Position numbers and translations under genes: made by a program. Source: Rossellomorea aquimaris (GTDB lineage Bacteria; Bacillota; Bacilli; Bacillales; Bacillaceae_B). From it: DNA of 64,000 bases. Shown in pieces: positions 18,240 through 26,551 of this stretch. Every line of letters starts with the position of its first letter. Position 1 is the first letter of the stretch. The notes beneath the pieces are model-generated. The model was given only the letters and a program-made list of their open reading frames with translations. It was not told the DNA's origin and did no database searches. The stretch covers positions 62,281 through 126,280 of the forward strand of contig NZ_VTEX01000006.1 of the NCBI RefSeq assembly GCF_008180865.1, read 5' to 3'.

Positions 18240-21232
18240 CAGAGAAAGTAAGCCTATTTAAACTCTTATTAGCGGTCATGATGATTCTTGCCACTCCTCT
18301 TCTTTTCTTCCGGTCAGTTGGGGAAAATCCACTGAAAGTGAAAGAAAACGCTACTCAGTCCATCGCCATTGTGAACGAAGATGCCGGAACAGAATTGGAT
18401 GGAGAGACGTTGGCATTTGGAGGGGATGTTACGTCCATTCTGGAGGATCAATCATCCTTTGAATGGACTGTTGTAGGCAGAAGTGCGGGAGAAAACGGTC
18501 TTCAAAGCTCTAAATATGATGCCGTTGTGTATATACCTTCGGACTTCTCTGACAAAGTGATGACATATGATGAGGAAAGACCAGTAAAAACAAATCTGAA
18601 CTATAAAGTTCAAACACAACTGAATGCTGTAAACAAAGAAAAAGTCCTTTTAGAGATTGAAAAGGCTACTAAAAGAGTGAATAACAAGATGTCCTCACTC
18701 TATTGGAATTATGTATCGGCAGACATGGAGAATATCCGTGCCGAATTCGATGAAATCCTACAAAAAGAGCAGGCTTTCCAAGAAACGATGCTGTCGTTCT
18801 ATAAACCAAGCTCGAAAGATTTGGCCGGCCAAATCCAACAACAGACCTCGATGCTGTCTAACCTGCAAAACTCGATTCAGCAGGCAGACAGCCGTGCACC
18901 ACAGCAGCAAAACACGCTGTCATCGTTTGAACAAAGCCTTTCCAGCTTTGTTGAATATGTCAATCAGTATAGAGAATATCAGGATAATCAAAAGCAATTA
19001 CTCGCGGATATTCAATCACAATCGGTTGAAATGATCAACGCGTCAACTGAAAATCAGCAGCCAAGATATTTGAAAGCAAAATCGCTATTCTCTGATCAAA
19101 GTGAATCCCTTGCTGCAGGAATGACCCAACTAAATAGTAGTATGGAAACGAACCAGGCGGTGTTTACAGATTTACAAGAACGCAGGTTTGAAGAAGTAGG
19201 GAGGCAGGTAGAAGATTTTTACTCATTCCAGGAACGGGTGTTGAACTTCTATCAGCAATTGCAGGACACCACGACTTTAAATAACCTGCAAGGAAGTATT
19301 TTTGAACTTAACAATAAGCTGGCTGAAGGTGACGGAGAGATTTTTAATCCACCCGCTCCTCCTGAAGTTCCTGAACCACCAAAAGACGGAGAGGAACCTG
19401 ACCCTCAACAGGTCATCATTTCCTCCCAGGAAGGTGAACCCGGACCAGGGGAACCAAGCGATCCTCCTCCTGCACCACCGAATTTAGATCCGGAAATAGG
19501 TGAATTGACGGCCATTTCAACAGAAATCGATGCGTTGAAAGAAACACTGACTAATTTAACAGAACCAACACCTGAAGCTATAACCGAGGCAGTTAACAAT
19601 ATTCAAACAATCAATGATCGCATCCTGCAGGTTCGAACGCAGCTGCAAGGAAAAAATAATAGCTCAGAAAACCCTCTGCAGGCAGAAGTGGATAGACTGT
19701 TGGGAGAAGTATCAAGACTTCTTGAAGATAATCAGACATTAATTGATAAAATCGATGAACTGACCAAGCAAGTTGAAACTCTTACAACTGAAAATCAAGA
19801 TCTTAAAGATCAGGTAACGACATTGACTGATACGAATGAAGCTTTGATTAACCAATTGGAAATGTTCTCTGACAATATTTCCAATATCGTTGCGGAAATC
19901 GAGGATAAAGAAAGCTCCATCCTGAACTCAGCCGCATTATCTGAAAATAGAAGAAACACTCTATATGGTTATTTTTCTCGAGGGATTAATAACTATAAAC
20001 TTATGGATCTTCTACAATACTACTCTTACCTGGATCGGTATGAAGCGACTCTTAACGGTATGTTATCGGAGAATGGAGTAAAAGCGGCCGTTCTTCAAGA
20101 TGAAGAACTGAAAAATGAGATTAATGAGATTCTGAAAGTAAGCCAGTCTGAACAAGCGGAGTGGGAGCAGTTAAATACAGGGCTGCCGAATACAGAGGAT
20201 GCTCTTAACACGCTTCAAGACTCATTTACCGTGTTTGCAGCAGAATACAACCAAACTCTTGATGACCAGCAATCTCAGCTTACAGAGAGCCTGAATGCGA
20301 TCAATCAAGAAGCGACAAACGTATTAAATCGTATACAACAGCCGGATCAAGCGGCTCCAACTCCGGTATCAGGGGCAACAGGGCCAGATTTAGTAGGGAA
20401 CCAGAAGCAAATTGGAAGTGAAATTAAGTCTATCCATTCCTTCCTGGATACAGTGAGTGAAAGCCAAGATACAATCGTGTCCTATACAAATGAGCTTCAA
20501 TCGAATGTATCCAATGTTCAAAGCGATGCGGATACACTGAATAATAAGTGGGCGACAAATGTAGCCTCCACTCAATTAATTCGCGATGATGTATTTAGTG
20601 TTTTAGGGAACGCGTTCGTTGACGGACAATCCAATGGGTATGTGTATGATTTCTTGACGAATCCTCTTAATGTTAATGGAGATGTCCCGGAGGAAAAGAA
20701 AGCAAGTGCACTGCCACCTGTTGTGATTTTGTTTATTATCTTGTTGTCCAGTTTACTTATCGGATACACAAGCTATTACTTCCAAAATGCTCCCCTTTGG
20801 ATACAAGGGGTGATATTCCTACTATTAAATCTCATTGTAGGATTTGTTATTAGCCTTTATGGATTGGACATTTATCCACTAGTTGAATCCCGTTCAGTTG
20901 AGTGGACGATCTTTACCATTCTCCTTCTATTAGCAGGATCAGGATTAATCCGTGTTGCTTTTGTCACGCACCGGTTATTGGGCTGGTTTGTGTCTGTAGG
21001 ACTGGTAGCACTGTTCGTGACCCCATTATTGGCATTAACAACACCTAATTTTACATTTAAAGACCCGATGTCGACCGTTTATATGTCGATACAATATGGA
21101 TCAGACTCTTTATTTAATCAAGCTGTCATTGTACTGGGTTTGATCGTTATCGGGCTAACCATCGTGCAGGTGTTATTAGACAAACGCTCTAATAGAACAT
21201 CTGATGAGGGTACGGAAGCGTATGAGGGGTAA
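18236..21232 (+). CDS. yueB: T7SS membrane protein YueB (EsaA), SPP1-type phage receptor family
   Basis: This 998-residue protein has an N-terminal membrane helix at about residues 8-26, a long extracellular stalk at about 30-820 rich in coiled coils (Q/E/N/L-rich) and about six C-terminal helices from about 825. A proline-rich segment at about residues 375-420 with PPAPP-type repeats interrupts the stalk. In B. subtilis YueB is the receptor for phage SPP1 and a component of the T7 apparatus. Stalk regions diversify under phage pressure, so the proline segment is a likely variable part. Confidence 0.93.
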   Translation: MTEKVSLFKLLLAVMMILATPLLFFRSVGENPLKVKENATQSIAIVNEDAGTELDGETLAFGGDVTSILEDQSSFEWTVVGRSAGENGLQSSKYDAVVYIPSDFSDKVMTYDEERPVKTNLNYKVQTQLNAVNKEKVLLEIEKATKRVNNKMSSLYWNYVSADMENIRAEFDEILQKEQAFQETMLSFYKPSSKDLAGQIQQQTSMLSNLQNSIQQADSRAPQQQNTLSSFEQSLSSFVEYVNQYREYQDNQKQLLADIQSQSVEMINASTENQQPRYLKAKSLFSDQSESLAAGMTQLNSSMETNQAVFTDLQERRFEEVGRQVEDFYSFQERVLNFYQQLQDTTTLNNLQGSIFELNNKLAEGDGEIFNPPAPPEVPEPPKDGEEPDPQQVIISSQEGEPGPGEPSDPPPAPPNLDPEIGELTAISTEIDALKETLTNLTEPTPEAITEAVNNIQTINDRILQVRTQLQGKNNSSENPLQAEVDRLLGEVSRLLEDNQTLIDKIDELTKQVETLTTENQDLKDQVTTLTDTNEALINQLEMFSDNISNIVAEIEDKESSILNSAALSENRRNTLYGYFSRGINNYKLMDLLQYYSYLDRYEATLNGMLSENGVKAAVLQDEELKNEINEILKVSQSEQAEWEQLNTGLPNTEDALNTLQDSFTVFAAEYNQTLDDQQSQLTESLNAINQEATNVLNRIQQPDQAAPTPVSGATGPDLVGNQKQIGSEIKSIHSFLDTVSESQDTIVSYTNELQSNVSNVQSDADTLNNKWATNVASTQLIRDDVFSVLGNAFVDGQSNGYVYDFLTNPLNVNGDVPEEKKASALPPVVILFIILLSSLLIGYTSYYFQNAPLWIQGVIFLLLNLIVGFVISLYGLDIYPLVESRSVEWTIFTILLLLAGSGLIRVAFVTHRLLGWFVSVGLVALFVTPLLALTTPNFTFKDPMSTVYMSIQYGSDSLFNQAVIVLGLIVIGLTIVQVLLDKRSNRTSDEGTEAYEG

Positions 21233-21698
21233 AATACTGATTCAATTGATATTAATAGGGGGCATTGTCAGCATGTTTGTGCCCCCTATTTCTGCAAATA
21301 CAAACATTAATGATTTAATCCCGAATGACTATCAGAACAATGATTTCAAAAAGAATACTGACCTCATCCATGATCAGACGCTCACAAATGAAAAGATAAA
21401 AATCCCTGAAGAACAAAAAAGCTTAACATTTGAAGGGATTTCCATTAACAAATTGAATGAGCTCACTGATAAGTTATTTAAAAGTGAAGAAAAAGATACA
21501 AATACTATTAAAGCTAAAGCAGAAAACCTGAAACTGTTTAGTGAATCCGAATCGGCAAGATTGGGGAGTCTTGAGGAAAGAAGTCAGAATGGTTCTTCCC
21601 TTCCTATATTGATTGCTGTGTTAGTAGGTATCTGTGTGTTACTTCTCATCATTGTTATTGTCATTTGGAGTCGATCGGCTCAAGGAAGCAAAGGTTGA
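21204..21698 (+). CDS. yueC: T7SS membrane protein YueC (EssA-like)
   Basis: This 164-residue protein has a signal-like N-terminal helix (about residues 9-30), a polar extracellular part and a C-terminal membrane helix (ILIAVLVGICVLLLIIVIVI, about 134-154). It is the last gene of the yuk locus, where EssA/YueC is expected. It overlaps yueB by 29 bp if the ATG at 21204 is used. The ATG at 21222 gives MRGKILIQ and is an alternative start. The family is a small apparatus component whose function is not fully defined. Confidence 0.8.
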   Translation: MRVRKRMRGKILIQLILIGGIVSMFVPPISANTNINDLIPNDYQNNDFKKNTDLIHDQTLTNEKIKIPEEQKSLTFEGISINKLNELTDKLFKSEEKDTNTIKAKAENLKLFSESESARLGSLEERSQNGSSLPILIAVLVGICVLLLIIVIVIWSRSAQGSKG

Positions 21699-21709
21699 AA
21701 AAATAATAA

Positions 21710-21740
21710 AGGGGAGCCCGTTTTAGTGCGGGTTCCTCTT
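21710..21740 (+). terminator. terminator of the yuk operon
   Basis: AGGGGAGCCCG at 21710-21720 pairs, with G-T pairs, to CGGGTTCCTCT at 21729-21739. A pyrimidine-rich stretch follows. Confidence 0.7.
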
Positions 21741-21952
21741 CCTCTTTTACCTTCTCGTCTCACTTACCAACGCATGGGTGTTCTCCTCTGAATCCTGAAA
21801 AAACACCATCCATGTTTCCATATGATCCATCTAAGCCACAATATAATAATGGAATATAACTCCTGTGCAAGTTCATTGACGGAAGAGAAACATTTATAGA
21901 TAATATGTTTATATGATTAAACATTTAAACTTTAATTGTAAGGATGATCTAT

Positions 21953-22963
21953 ATGAAAGCAATGACCATAAAACAATATGGGAAAACTATTCCTTTAGAA
22001 CTTACTGACCTTCCGATTCCGGACATGGGAGAACACGATGTTTTAGTGGAGATTCACGCAGCGAGTATCAACCCTATTGACTTCAAGATAAGGGATGGCA
22101 AGGTGAAAATGCTATTGAGCTACAAGATGCCATTGGTGTTGGGGAATGACTTTTCCGGTAAGGTGATTCAATCAGGTTCCAAGGTGAGTAAGTTTCAAAT
22201 TGGGGATGAAGTGTACGGCAGGCCACGCAAGAATCGGATCGGTACGTTCACTGAGTACCTTTCTGTCCATGAAGATGATGTTTCATTGAAACCGGAAAAC
22301 CTTACGTTTGAAGAAGCAGCGTCCCTTCCTCTGGTTGGTTTAACCTCATGGCAGGCATTCCATGAAATCCTTCAGCTGAAACCGGACCAGAAGATCCTTA
22401 TCCACGCCGGAGCGGGGGGAGTCGGGACTTTTGCCATTCAGCTTGCAAAGGAAATGGGTGTATTTGTAGCCACAACCGCAAGTGAAAAGGGGTTTGATTT
22501 AGTTTCCTCTCTCGGAGCAGATAGAGTGATCAACTACAGGGAAGAGAAATTTGAGGAGATTCTAAACGAATATGATGCTGTGTTTGATACGTTAGGCGGT
22601 GATGTCCTCGATCGTTCGTTCCGTATACTCAAGCCTCATGGGAAAATCGTGTCTGTTTCTGCAGTGCCAAACCGCAGATTTGCCGCAGAAAACAATCTTG
22701 GTTTCATAAAACGGCTCTTATTTTCTGTAGTTAGCAGAAATATAAGTGCTCTCGAAAAGAAGTTTAACGTAGACTATCACTTCTTATTCATGAAGCCCAG
22801 CGGGGAACAGCTGGAAAAAATCAAACATCTTGTCGAAAAAGGGAGTATTCGCCCTGTAATAGACAGGGTGTACTCCCTTGAAGAGGCTCAGGAAGCCGTT
22901 CAGTACGTCGAAACGGGCAGAGCTAAGGGTAAGGTAGTCATCCAGGTGAAGAAGCCAATATAA
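21953..22963 (+). CDS. NADP-dependent MDR-family oxidoreductase (quinone oxidoreductase type)
   Basis: This 336-residue protein belongs to the medium-chain dehydrogenase/reductase superfamily. The N-terminal GroES-like fold contains SINPIDFKIRDG, typical of zinc-independent quinone oxidoreductases. The nucleotide-binding motif is HAGAGGVGTFAIQLAK. No structural zinc cysteines are seen. I chose the ATG at 21953 because AAGGA lies at a proper distance, while the upstream ATG at 21944 sits directly on it. It probably reduces enones or quinones with NADPH, but the substrate is unknown. It is a single-gene unit between two terminators. Confidence 0.88.
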   Translation: MKAMTIKQYGKTIPLELTDLPIPDMGEHDVLVEIHAASINPIDFKIRDGKVKMLLSYKMPLVLGNDFSGKVIQSGSKVSKFQIGDEVYGRPRKNRIGTFTEYLSVHEDDVSLKPENLTFEEAASLPLVGLTSWQAFHEILQLKPDQKILIHAGAGGVGTFAIQLAKEMGVFVATTASEKGFDLVSSLGADRVINYREEKFEEILNEYDAVFDTLGGDVLDRSFRILKPHGKIVSVSAVPNRRFAAENNLGFIKRLLFSVVSRNISALEKKFNVDYHFLFMKPSGEQLEKIKHLVEKGSIRPVIDRVYSLEEAQEAVQYVETGRAKGKVVIQVKKPI

Positions 22964-23002
22964 CGCAATATAACGCAATCTAACGAAATAAGACCTGTGA
23001 GA

Positions 23003-23033
23003 GACTTCGGCATGTTGAATGTCGAAGTTTTTT
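23003..23033 (+). terminator. terminator after the MDR oxidoreductase
   Basis: ACTTCGGCA at about 23004-23012 pairs with TGTCGAAGT at 23020-23028, followed by eight T residues. Just before it lies a short tandem ATAACGCA repeat of no obvious role. Confidence 0.85.
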
Positions 23034-23278
23034 TTCGGTTTTTTGTTATCTTTTCCGTTTAACGAGTCCTTTTTATAACCTATTATTTGTTCAATATATT
23101 TGGTAATCTTCATCCTCTTTCATACCTGATAATTTTATTTTCATATCTCTATTATTAGATATTTCTTATTAGCTACATATTATTTATCCCCATTTTCAAT
23201 GAAAAAAAGGTAGATTCCTAGTTTCACAAAGTAGTAGAATGAGCACAATTTCAAGTAATAATTTGTAAAAAAATCAAA

Positions 23279-23415
23279 GTTTACAAAAATGTATACTTGT
23301 AAACGAAAATGTATACAAGTGTGTACGAAAATGTATACATGTGCACAAACAAGTAAACATATTGGTGTGTAAGGATGTGTACAAAAAACGTACACAACAA
23401 TACAAAAATGTATAC
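23279..23415 (+). repeat. phased GTNNAC repeat array, candidate centromere (parC-like)
   Basis: Eleven GTNNAC hexamers begin at 23279, 23291, 23299, 23311, 23321, 23333, 23341, 23353, 23377, 23390 and 23410. Four of them lie in the longer unit AAAATGTATAC (starts 23286, 23306, 23328, 23405). Steps alternate around 8-12 bp, close to one helical turn, so the hexamers face the same side of the helix. The array lies 133 bp upstream of the ParM-like gene. Arrays like this upstream of parM act as centromere and as operator for ParR in plasmid type II partition systems. Confidence 0.75.
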
Positions 23416-23547
23416 AATTCCTCGCTATCTTGACATCAACATTCGATAGAAAAGTAGGATTGACCGGTGAAGAGAAATTGTATACTCTGAGAGTAAGAGT
23501 TGAAATTTTATGACAAATTCTTACTCATGAATGAAAGGATGATTTTA

Positions 23548-24726
23548 ATGACGAATTCACGAATTGCAGCCATTGACGTTGGTAATGATTCTCTTAAAGG
23601 TATTTTTGGAAAGATGGACGGTGAGGTGAATATTCCAAACGTCATCGCAAGGGATATTGAAGATCGTCCAATTATCGGAATTGAGGAGCTGGATACACAA
23701 GACCCACTAGACGGCATACATATCCGTGTCCACTCCCCTACTCTGAAAGATAACAATGCGATTTATCGTGTCGGGAATCTGGCGACGAAGAGCAATAACT
23801 CTACTGAACTGGATCCGGGAAGCAGTAAGTCAGAAGAAGATCAAACACTGATCATGCTGTTTGCTTCTATTGCTCTTGATGCAGCACGTAACGACTCTGA
23901 ATTCAAAAAGAATAATAAGGTAATAGAAGCAAACTATACATTGGGTACGGGTCTTCCCCTTCGCGAAGTTAAGGAAGGTAAAGATGTCGGGTACCGTTCA
24001 AGATTATTAGGTTCTGTACACCAAGTAGAGTTCCTGGTAACCCCCCGTTATCAAGGCATCAAAGTGAATATTAAATTTGATGAAGTAAAGGTATACCCTG
24101 AAGGCTTCGCAGCATTCATCAACCTTGTAATGGATAACAATCTGAACATCATTAATAAAGACCTTATTGATAAGCGTATCTTAATTCAAGATATCGGTGG
24201 CTTATCGACGGATATCGCGGTCATTAAGGACCGAAAAGTAGACGATGATAAAGCCCAAGGTTTTAACCTTGGTGTTTCTGAATCTCTTGAATGGATCCGA
24301 GAGGAAATCCGCTCAAGACATGGTATCGAGCTCGACAGCCGACGTGATGTGGTAGAAATCATCACGAAGAAAAATGATTGTAATCATATTATGGTTAAAG
24401 GAAGTCGTACAAGCGTACATGACATCGTTGACCGTATTATGCTTGAACTTGCTAAGAAGCAATACCGTCACCTTCGCAATATGTGGCAAAAGAATTCTCA
24501 AACGGAAATCTGCTACTTCATTGGTGGGGGATCAAGCGTCCTGAAAGAGTATATCAAGACGCTTAATAACAATCTTGATGGGTATAATATCGACTTCTTT
24601 GAAGATGAGAAGGAAAGCATTTGGATGATGGCCAATGCTTATTACAAGCTGATTGCTGACTTCTCAAGAAAGACCCAAAAACAACAAACCCAGAAAGAAG
24701 AACAAAAATTAGCGAAAACCAAATAG
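23548..24726 (+). CDS. ParM/Alp-type actin-like ATPase
   Basis: This 392-residue protein carries the actin-fold signatures: phosphate-1 motif AAIDVGNDSLKG (about residues 7-18), phosphate-2 motif QDIGGLSTDIAV and adenosine motif YFIGGGSSVLKEY. It fits the ALP/StbA group of plasmid-segregating actins rather than MreB or FtsA. The ATG at 23548 has AAAGGA at good distance. The Lys/Gln-rich tail may be flexible. It is cotranscribed with a ParR-like gene 9 bp downstream and follows a repeat array, which completes a parC-parM-parR layout. The filament should push or position whatever carries the repeats or binds ParR. Confidence 0.9.
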   Translation: MTNSRIAAIDVGNDSLKGIFGKMDGEVNIPNVIARDIEDRPIIGIEELDTQDPLDGIHIRVHSPTLKDNNAIYRVGNLATKSNNSTELDPGSSKSEEDQTLIMLFASIALDAARNDSEFKKNNKVIEANYTLGTGLPLREVKEGKDVGYRSRLLGSVHQVEFLVTPRYQGIKVNIKFDEVKVYPEGFAAFINLVMDNNLNIINKDLIDKRILIQDIGGLSTDIAVIKDRKVDDDKAQGFNLGVSESLEWIREEIRSRHGIELDSRRDVVEIITKKNDCNHIMVKGSRTSVHDIVDRIMLELAKKQYRHLRNMWQKNSQTEICYFIGGGSSVLKEYIKTLNNNLDGYNIDFFEDEKESIWMMANAYYKLIADFSRKTQKQQTQKEEQKLAKTK

Positions 24727-24735
24727 GGTGATGGT

Positions 24736-25332
24736 ATGAATGGAAAAGGGATGTCGAGGGGACAGCCGATTACGTTTCGAATTCCTTCTGATACACCTGA
24801 TCATGTATTAAAGCATTTACAAAAGCTAAAGGAAACGGAAAAACGAAATTTCTCCAGTAAAATTGCAGAGCTTGTATTAAATGGAGTAAATGATACGATT
24901 TCCAAGCAGAGAGAAGCCATTACAATCCCACTTCCCAAGGGATTGGATAAATCCCAGCGTGACTGGTTGAAGCATGAACACTCAGAAGCGCTGTTGGGGA
25001 GTATCGTGTACCAACTGCTTTCAAACCCGGTTCGTACAGCCTCTCTTCTAGCTTCCTTAAGCAGCAATTCGTTGGATATTGATGAAGCGCTCTATCTTCA
25101 GGAAGAATCTGCAGCAAGTCACGATTCATCAAGAGAGTGGTCCCTTGATCAAGTGATGGATGATGCACCGGATGAAGATGTAATAGATAAGCGTTCTTAC
25201 TCTACTGACGAAGAATTGGACAACTTTGATTGGGACAGTGCCATGAAGCCCCAGGAAACCGTTGAAGAAGAACCTAAAGAAGAAACGATGGAAGATCTCT
25301 TAGGCGATTTTCTTTCTCAAATGAATAAATAG
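24736..25332 (+). CDS. ParR-like ribbon-helix-helix adaptor protein
   Basis: This 198-residue protein starts with a strand-helix-helix pattern (PITFRIPSDTPDHVLKHLQK, then FSSKIAELVLNGV) typical of ribbon-helix-helix DNA-binding proteins. A second helical segment is at about residues 60-120. The last 70 residues are very acidic and end in a short amphipathic helix, MEDLLGDFLSQMNK. In plasmid systems ParR binds the repeat array by its RHH domain and caps ParM filaments with its C-terminus. The acidic tail suits that. The family identity is inferred from architecture and context. A strong terminator closes the operon. Confidence 0.75.
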   Translation: MNGKGMSRGQPITFRIPSDTPDHVLKHLQKLKETEKRNFSSKIAELVLNGVNDTISKQREAITIPLPKGLDKSQRDWLKHEHSEALLGSIVYQLLSNPVRTASLLASLSSNSLDIDEALYLQEESAASHDSSREWSLDQVMDDAPDEDVIDKRSYSTDEELDNFDWDSAMKPQETVEEEPKEETMEDLLGDFLSQMNK

Positions 25333-25336
25333 GAAA

Positions 25337-25385
25337 AGAACCAGAAGCAAAGCTGAAAAGCGTGATGCTTCTGGTTCTTTTTTTT
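25337..25385 (+). terminator. strong terminator between the parMR-like operon and gvp cluster
   Basis: A perfect 13-bp stem, AGAACCAGAAGCA at 25337-25349 and TGCTTCTGGTTCT at 25366-25378, is followed by eight T residues. The two operons are therefore transcribed separately. Confidence 0.95.
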
Positions 25386-25601
25386 GCAAAGATTTTTTCA
25401 TAAAGAATCATTTACACCCTTCCCCCCCGATGAAAATCACATTCTTCCTTTCATTTCAACCCGATTTCTCCTTTAGAAACTGTAATCAATTTGTCTTATT
25501 TGAATTATTTTTTCTCCAAAAAACCTTACAAGCCAGATAACTGTAAGAGAGAAATGTTACAAGGTGAAAAAAACGTACTTAAACATGTATAAAAAATGGC
25601 A

Positions 25602-25658
25602 GTTTACTTCAAATAATTTCCACCTCCTGGTTTAGCATAGGTGGAAATCGAGGTAAAC
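25602..25658 (+). promoter_or_regulatory. long interrupted palindrome in the gvpA leader
   Basis: ATTTCCACCT at 25616-25625 and AGGTGGAAAT at 25639-25648 form a perfect 10-bp stem. Outside it, GTTTACTTC at 25602-25610 and GAGGTAAAC at 25650-25658 pair almost perfectly. It lies 67-123 bp before gvpA in a 339-bp gene-free stretch (25386-25724). It has no T-run, so an operator or leader RNA structure is more likely than a terminator. I found no convincing sigma-A promoter around it. Confidence 0.65.
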
Positions 25659-25724
25659 ACCGATTAAACCGAATATAAAACTTGCACCCAGTCATTGGCT
25701 ACACCAATTAAGAGGAGAGATTCG

Positions 25725-25985
25725 ATGAGTATTCAAAAAAGTAACGATAGCTCAAGTCTCGCAGAAGTAATTGATAGAATCCTGGATAAAGGAATAGTCA
25801 TTGATGCATTTGCCAGAGTTTCCTTAGTGGGAATAGAAATTCTTACAATAGAAGCGCGAGTCGTCATTGCAAGTGTAGATACATGGTTACGATATGCAGA
25901 GGCAGTTGGGCTTTTAAGAGACGAAGTTCAAGAAGAAGGGTTAGCGAAGCAGGAAAATGAAAGAGGAACAGCGTTTAGCATTTAA
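25725..25985 (+). CDS. gvpA: gas vesicle structural protein GvpA
   Basis: The 86-residue protein is the main rib protein of the gas vesicle shell. It has the conserved GvpA core: [20 protein letters not shown], the beta-hairpin [21 protein letters not shown] and the second helix [15 protein letters not shown] short polar tail follows. I chose the ATG at 25725 because AGAGGAGA precedes it; an in-frame upstream codon would add a non-conserved extension. A near-identical paralogue lies at 27047-27307, as in B. megaterium gvpA/gvpB. Confidence 0.97.
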   Translation: MSIQKSNDSSSLAEVIDRILDKGIVIDAFARVSLVGIEILTIEARVVIASVDTWLRYAEAVGLLRDEVQEEGLAKQENERGTAFSI

Positions 25986-26035
25986 ACAAGTAAATAAAAT
26001 ATAGTTTTACTATTTTGGTAGAAAAGAGGATGAAT

Positions 26036-26527
26036 ATGGCAGAAACAAAAAGCAGTCAACAAGTAGAGGAAAAGAAAAGCACTGAAGAAACCGAAGAGCA
26101 AACAGCTGAAAACAGACAATCCATGAATTATGCGATTATCGGAGGAGTAGTCGGGGCTGGTATCGGATTACTTTCAAATCCTGGTACAGGTAAGAAAGTA
26201 GTGGACAGTTTAGGGAAGTCAGAAGTGATGAAAGCCGCTAGTAAAGAACTGAGAAGATCAGCACAGGAATTCCTGACAGAGCAAGCCATTATTACCTTGA
26301 GACAATCGGCTACCGGATATATGAGCAAGTTGGAAGGCGGCTTGCTTGCACCAAAGAAGAAAAAAGAAGAGGCATCGGAAAACACTGATGCCAAGGCAGA
26401 TAGCGGCGAGAACTCTTCCAATCAATCAGAAGAATTAGAAGAAATCAAAGAAGAAAACAAGAATTTGAATGAGCGTTTAGAACGTATCGAAGAAATGCTT
26501 AACAGCTTAGTGGAGTCTAAGAAATAG
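26036..26527 (+). CDS. gvpP: gas vesicle protein GvpP
   Basis: This 163-residue protein has a glutamate-rich N-terminus, a Gly-rich hydrophobic segment (IIGGVVGAGIGLLSNPGTGKK, about residues 31-51), a helical middle and a C-terminal coiled coil. The coil (EENKNLNERLERIEEMLNSL) resembles those of GvpJ and GvpT in this cluster. Position between gvpA and gvpQ matches B. megaterium gvpP. The ATG at 26036 has AAAAGAGG seven bases upstream. Its role is accessory; in B. megaterium the A-P-Q group was not needed for minimal vesicle formation in E. coli. Confidence 0.85.
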   Translation: MAETKSSQQVEEKKSTEETEEQTAENRQSMNYAIIGGVVGAGIGLLSNPGTGKKVVDSLGKSEVMKAASKELRRSAQEFLTEQAIITLRQSATGYMSKLEGGLLAPKKKKEEASENTDAKADSGENSSNQSEELEEIKEENKNLNERLERIEEMLNSLVESKK

Positions 26528-26551
26528 TCGCATCCCTGAAGGGGGCATTAC

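Noticed and set aside
23180..23395. Minus-strand reading frame through the phased repeats
   Set aside because: It lacks a ribosome binding site and its peptide is only a translation of the GTNNAC repeats and AT-rich flank.
23279..23415. CRISPR array
   Set aside because: The repeats are only 6-11 bp, spaced by about 10 bp, with no spacers of constant length and no cas genes.
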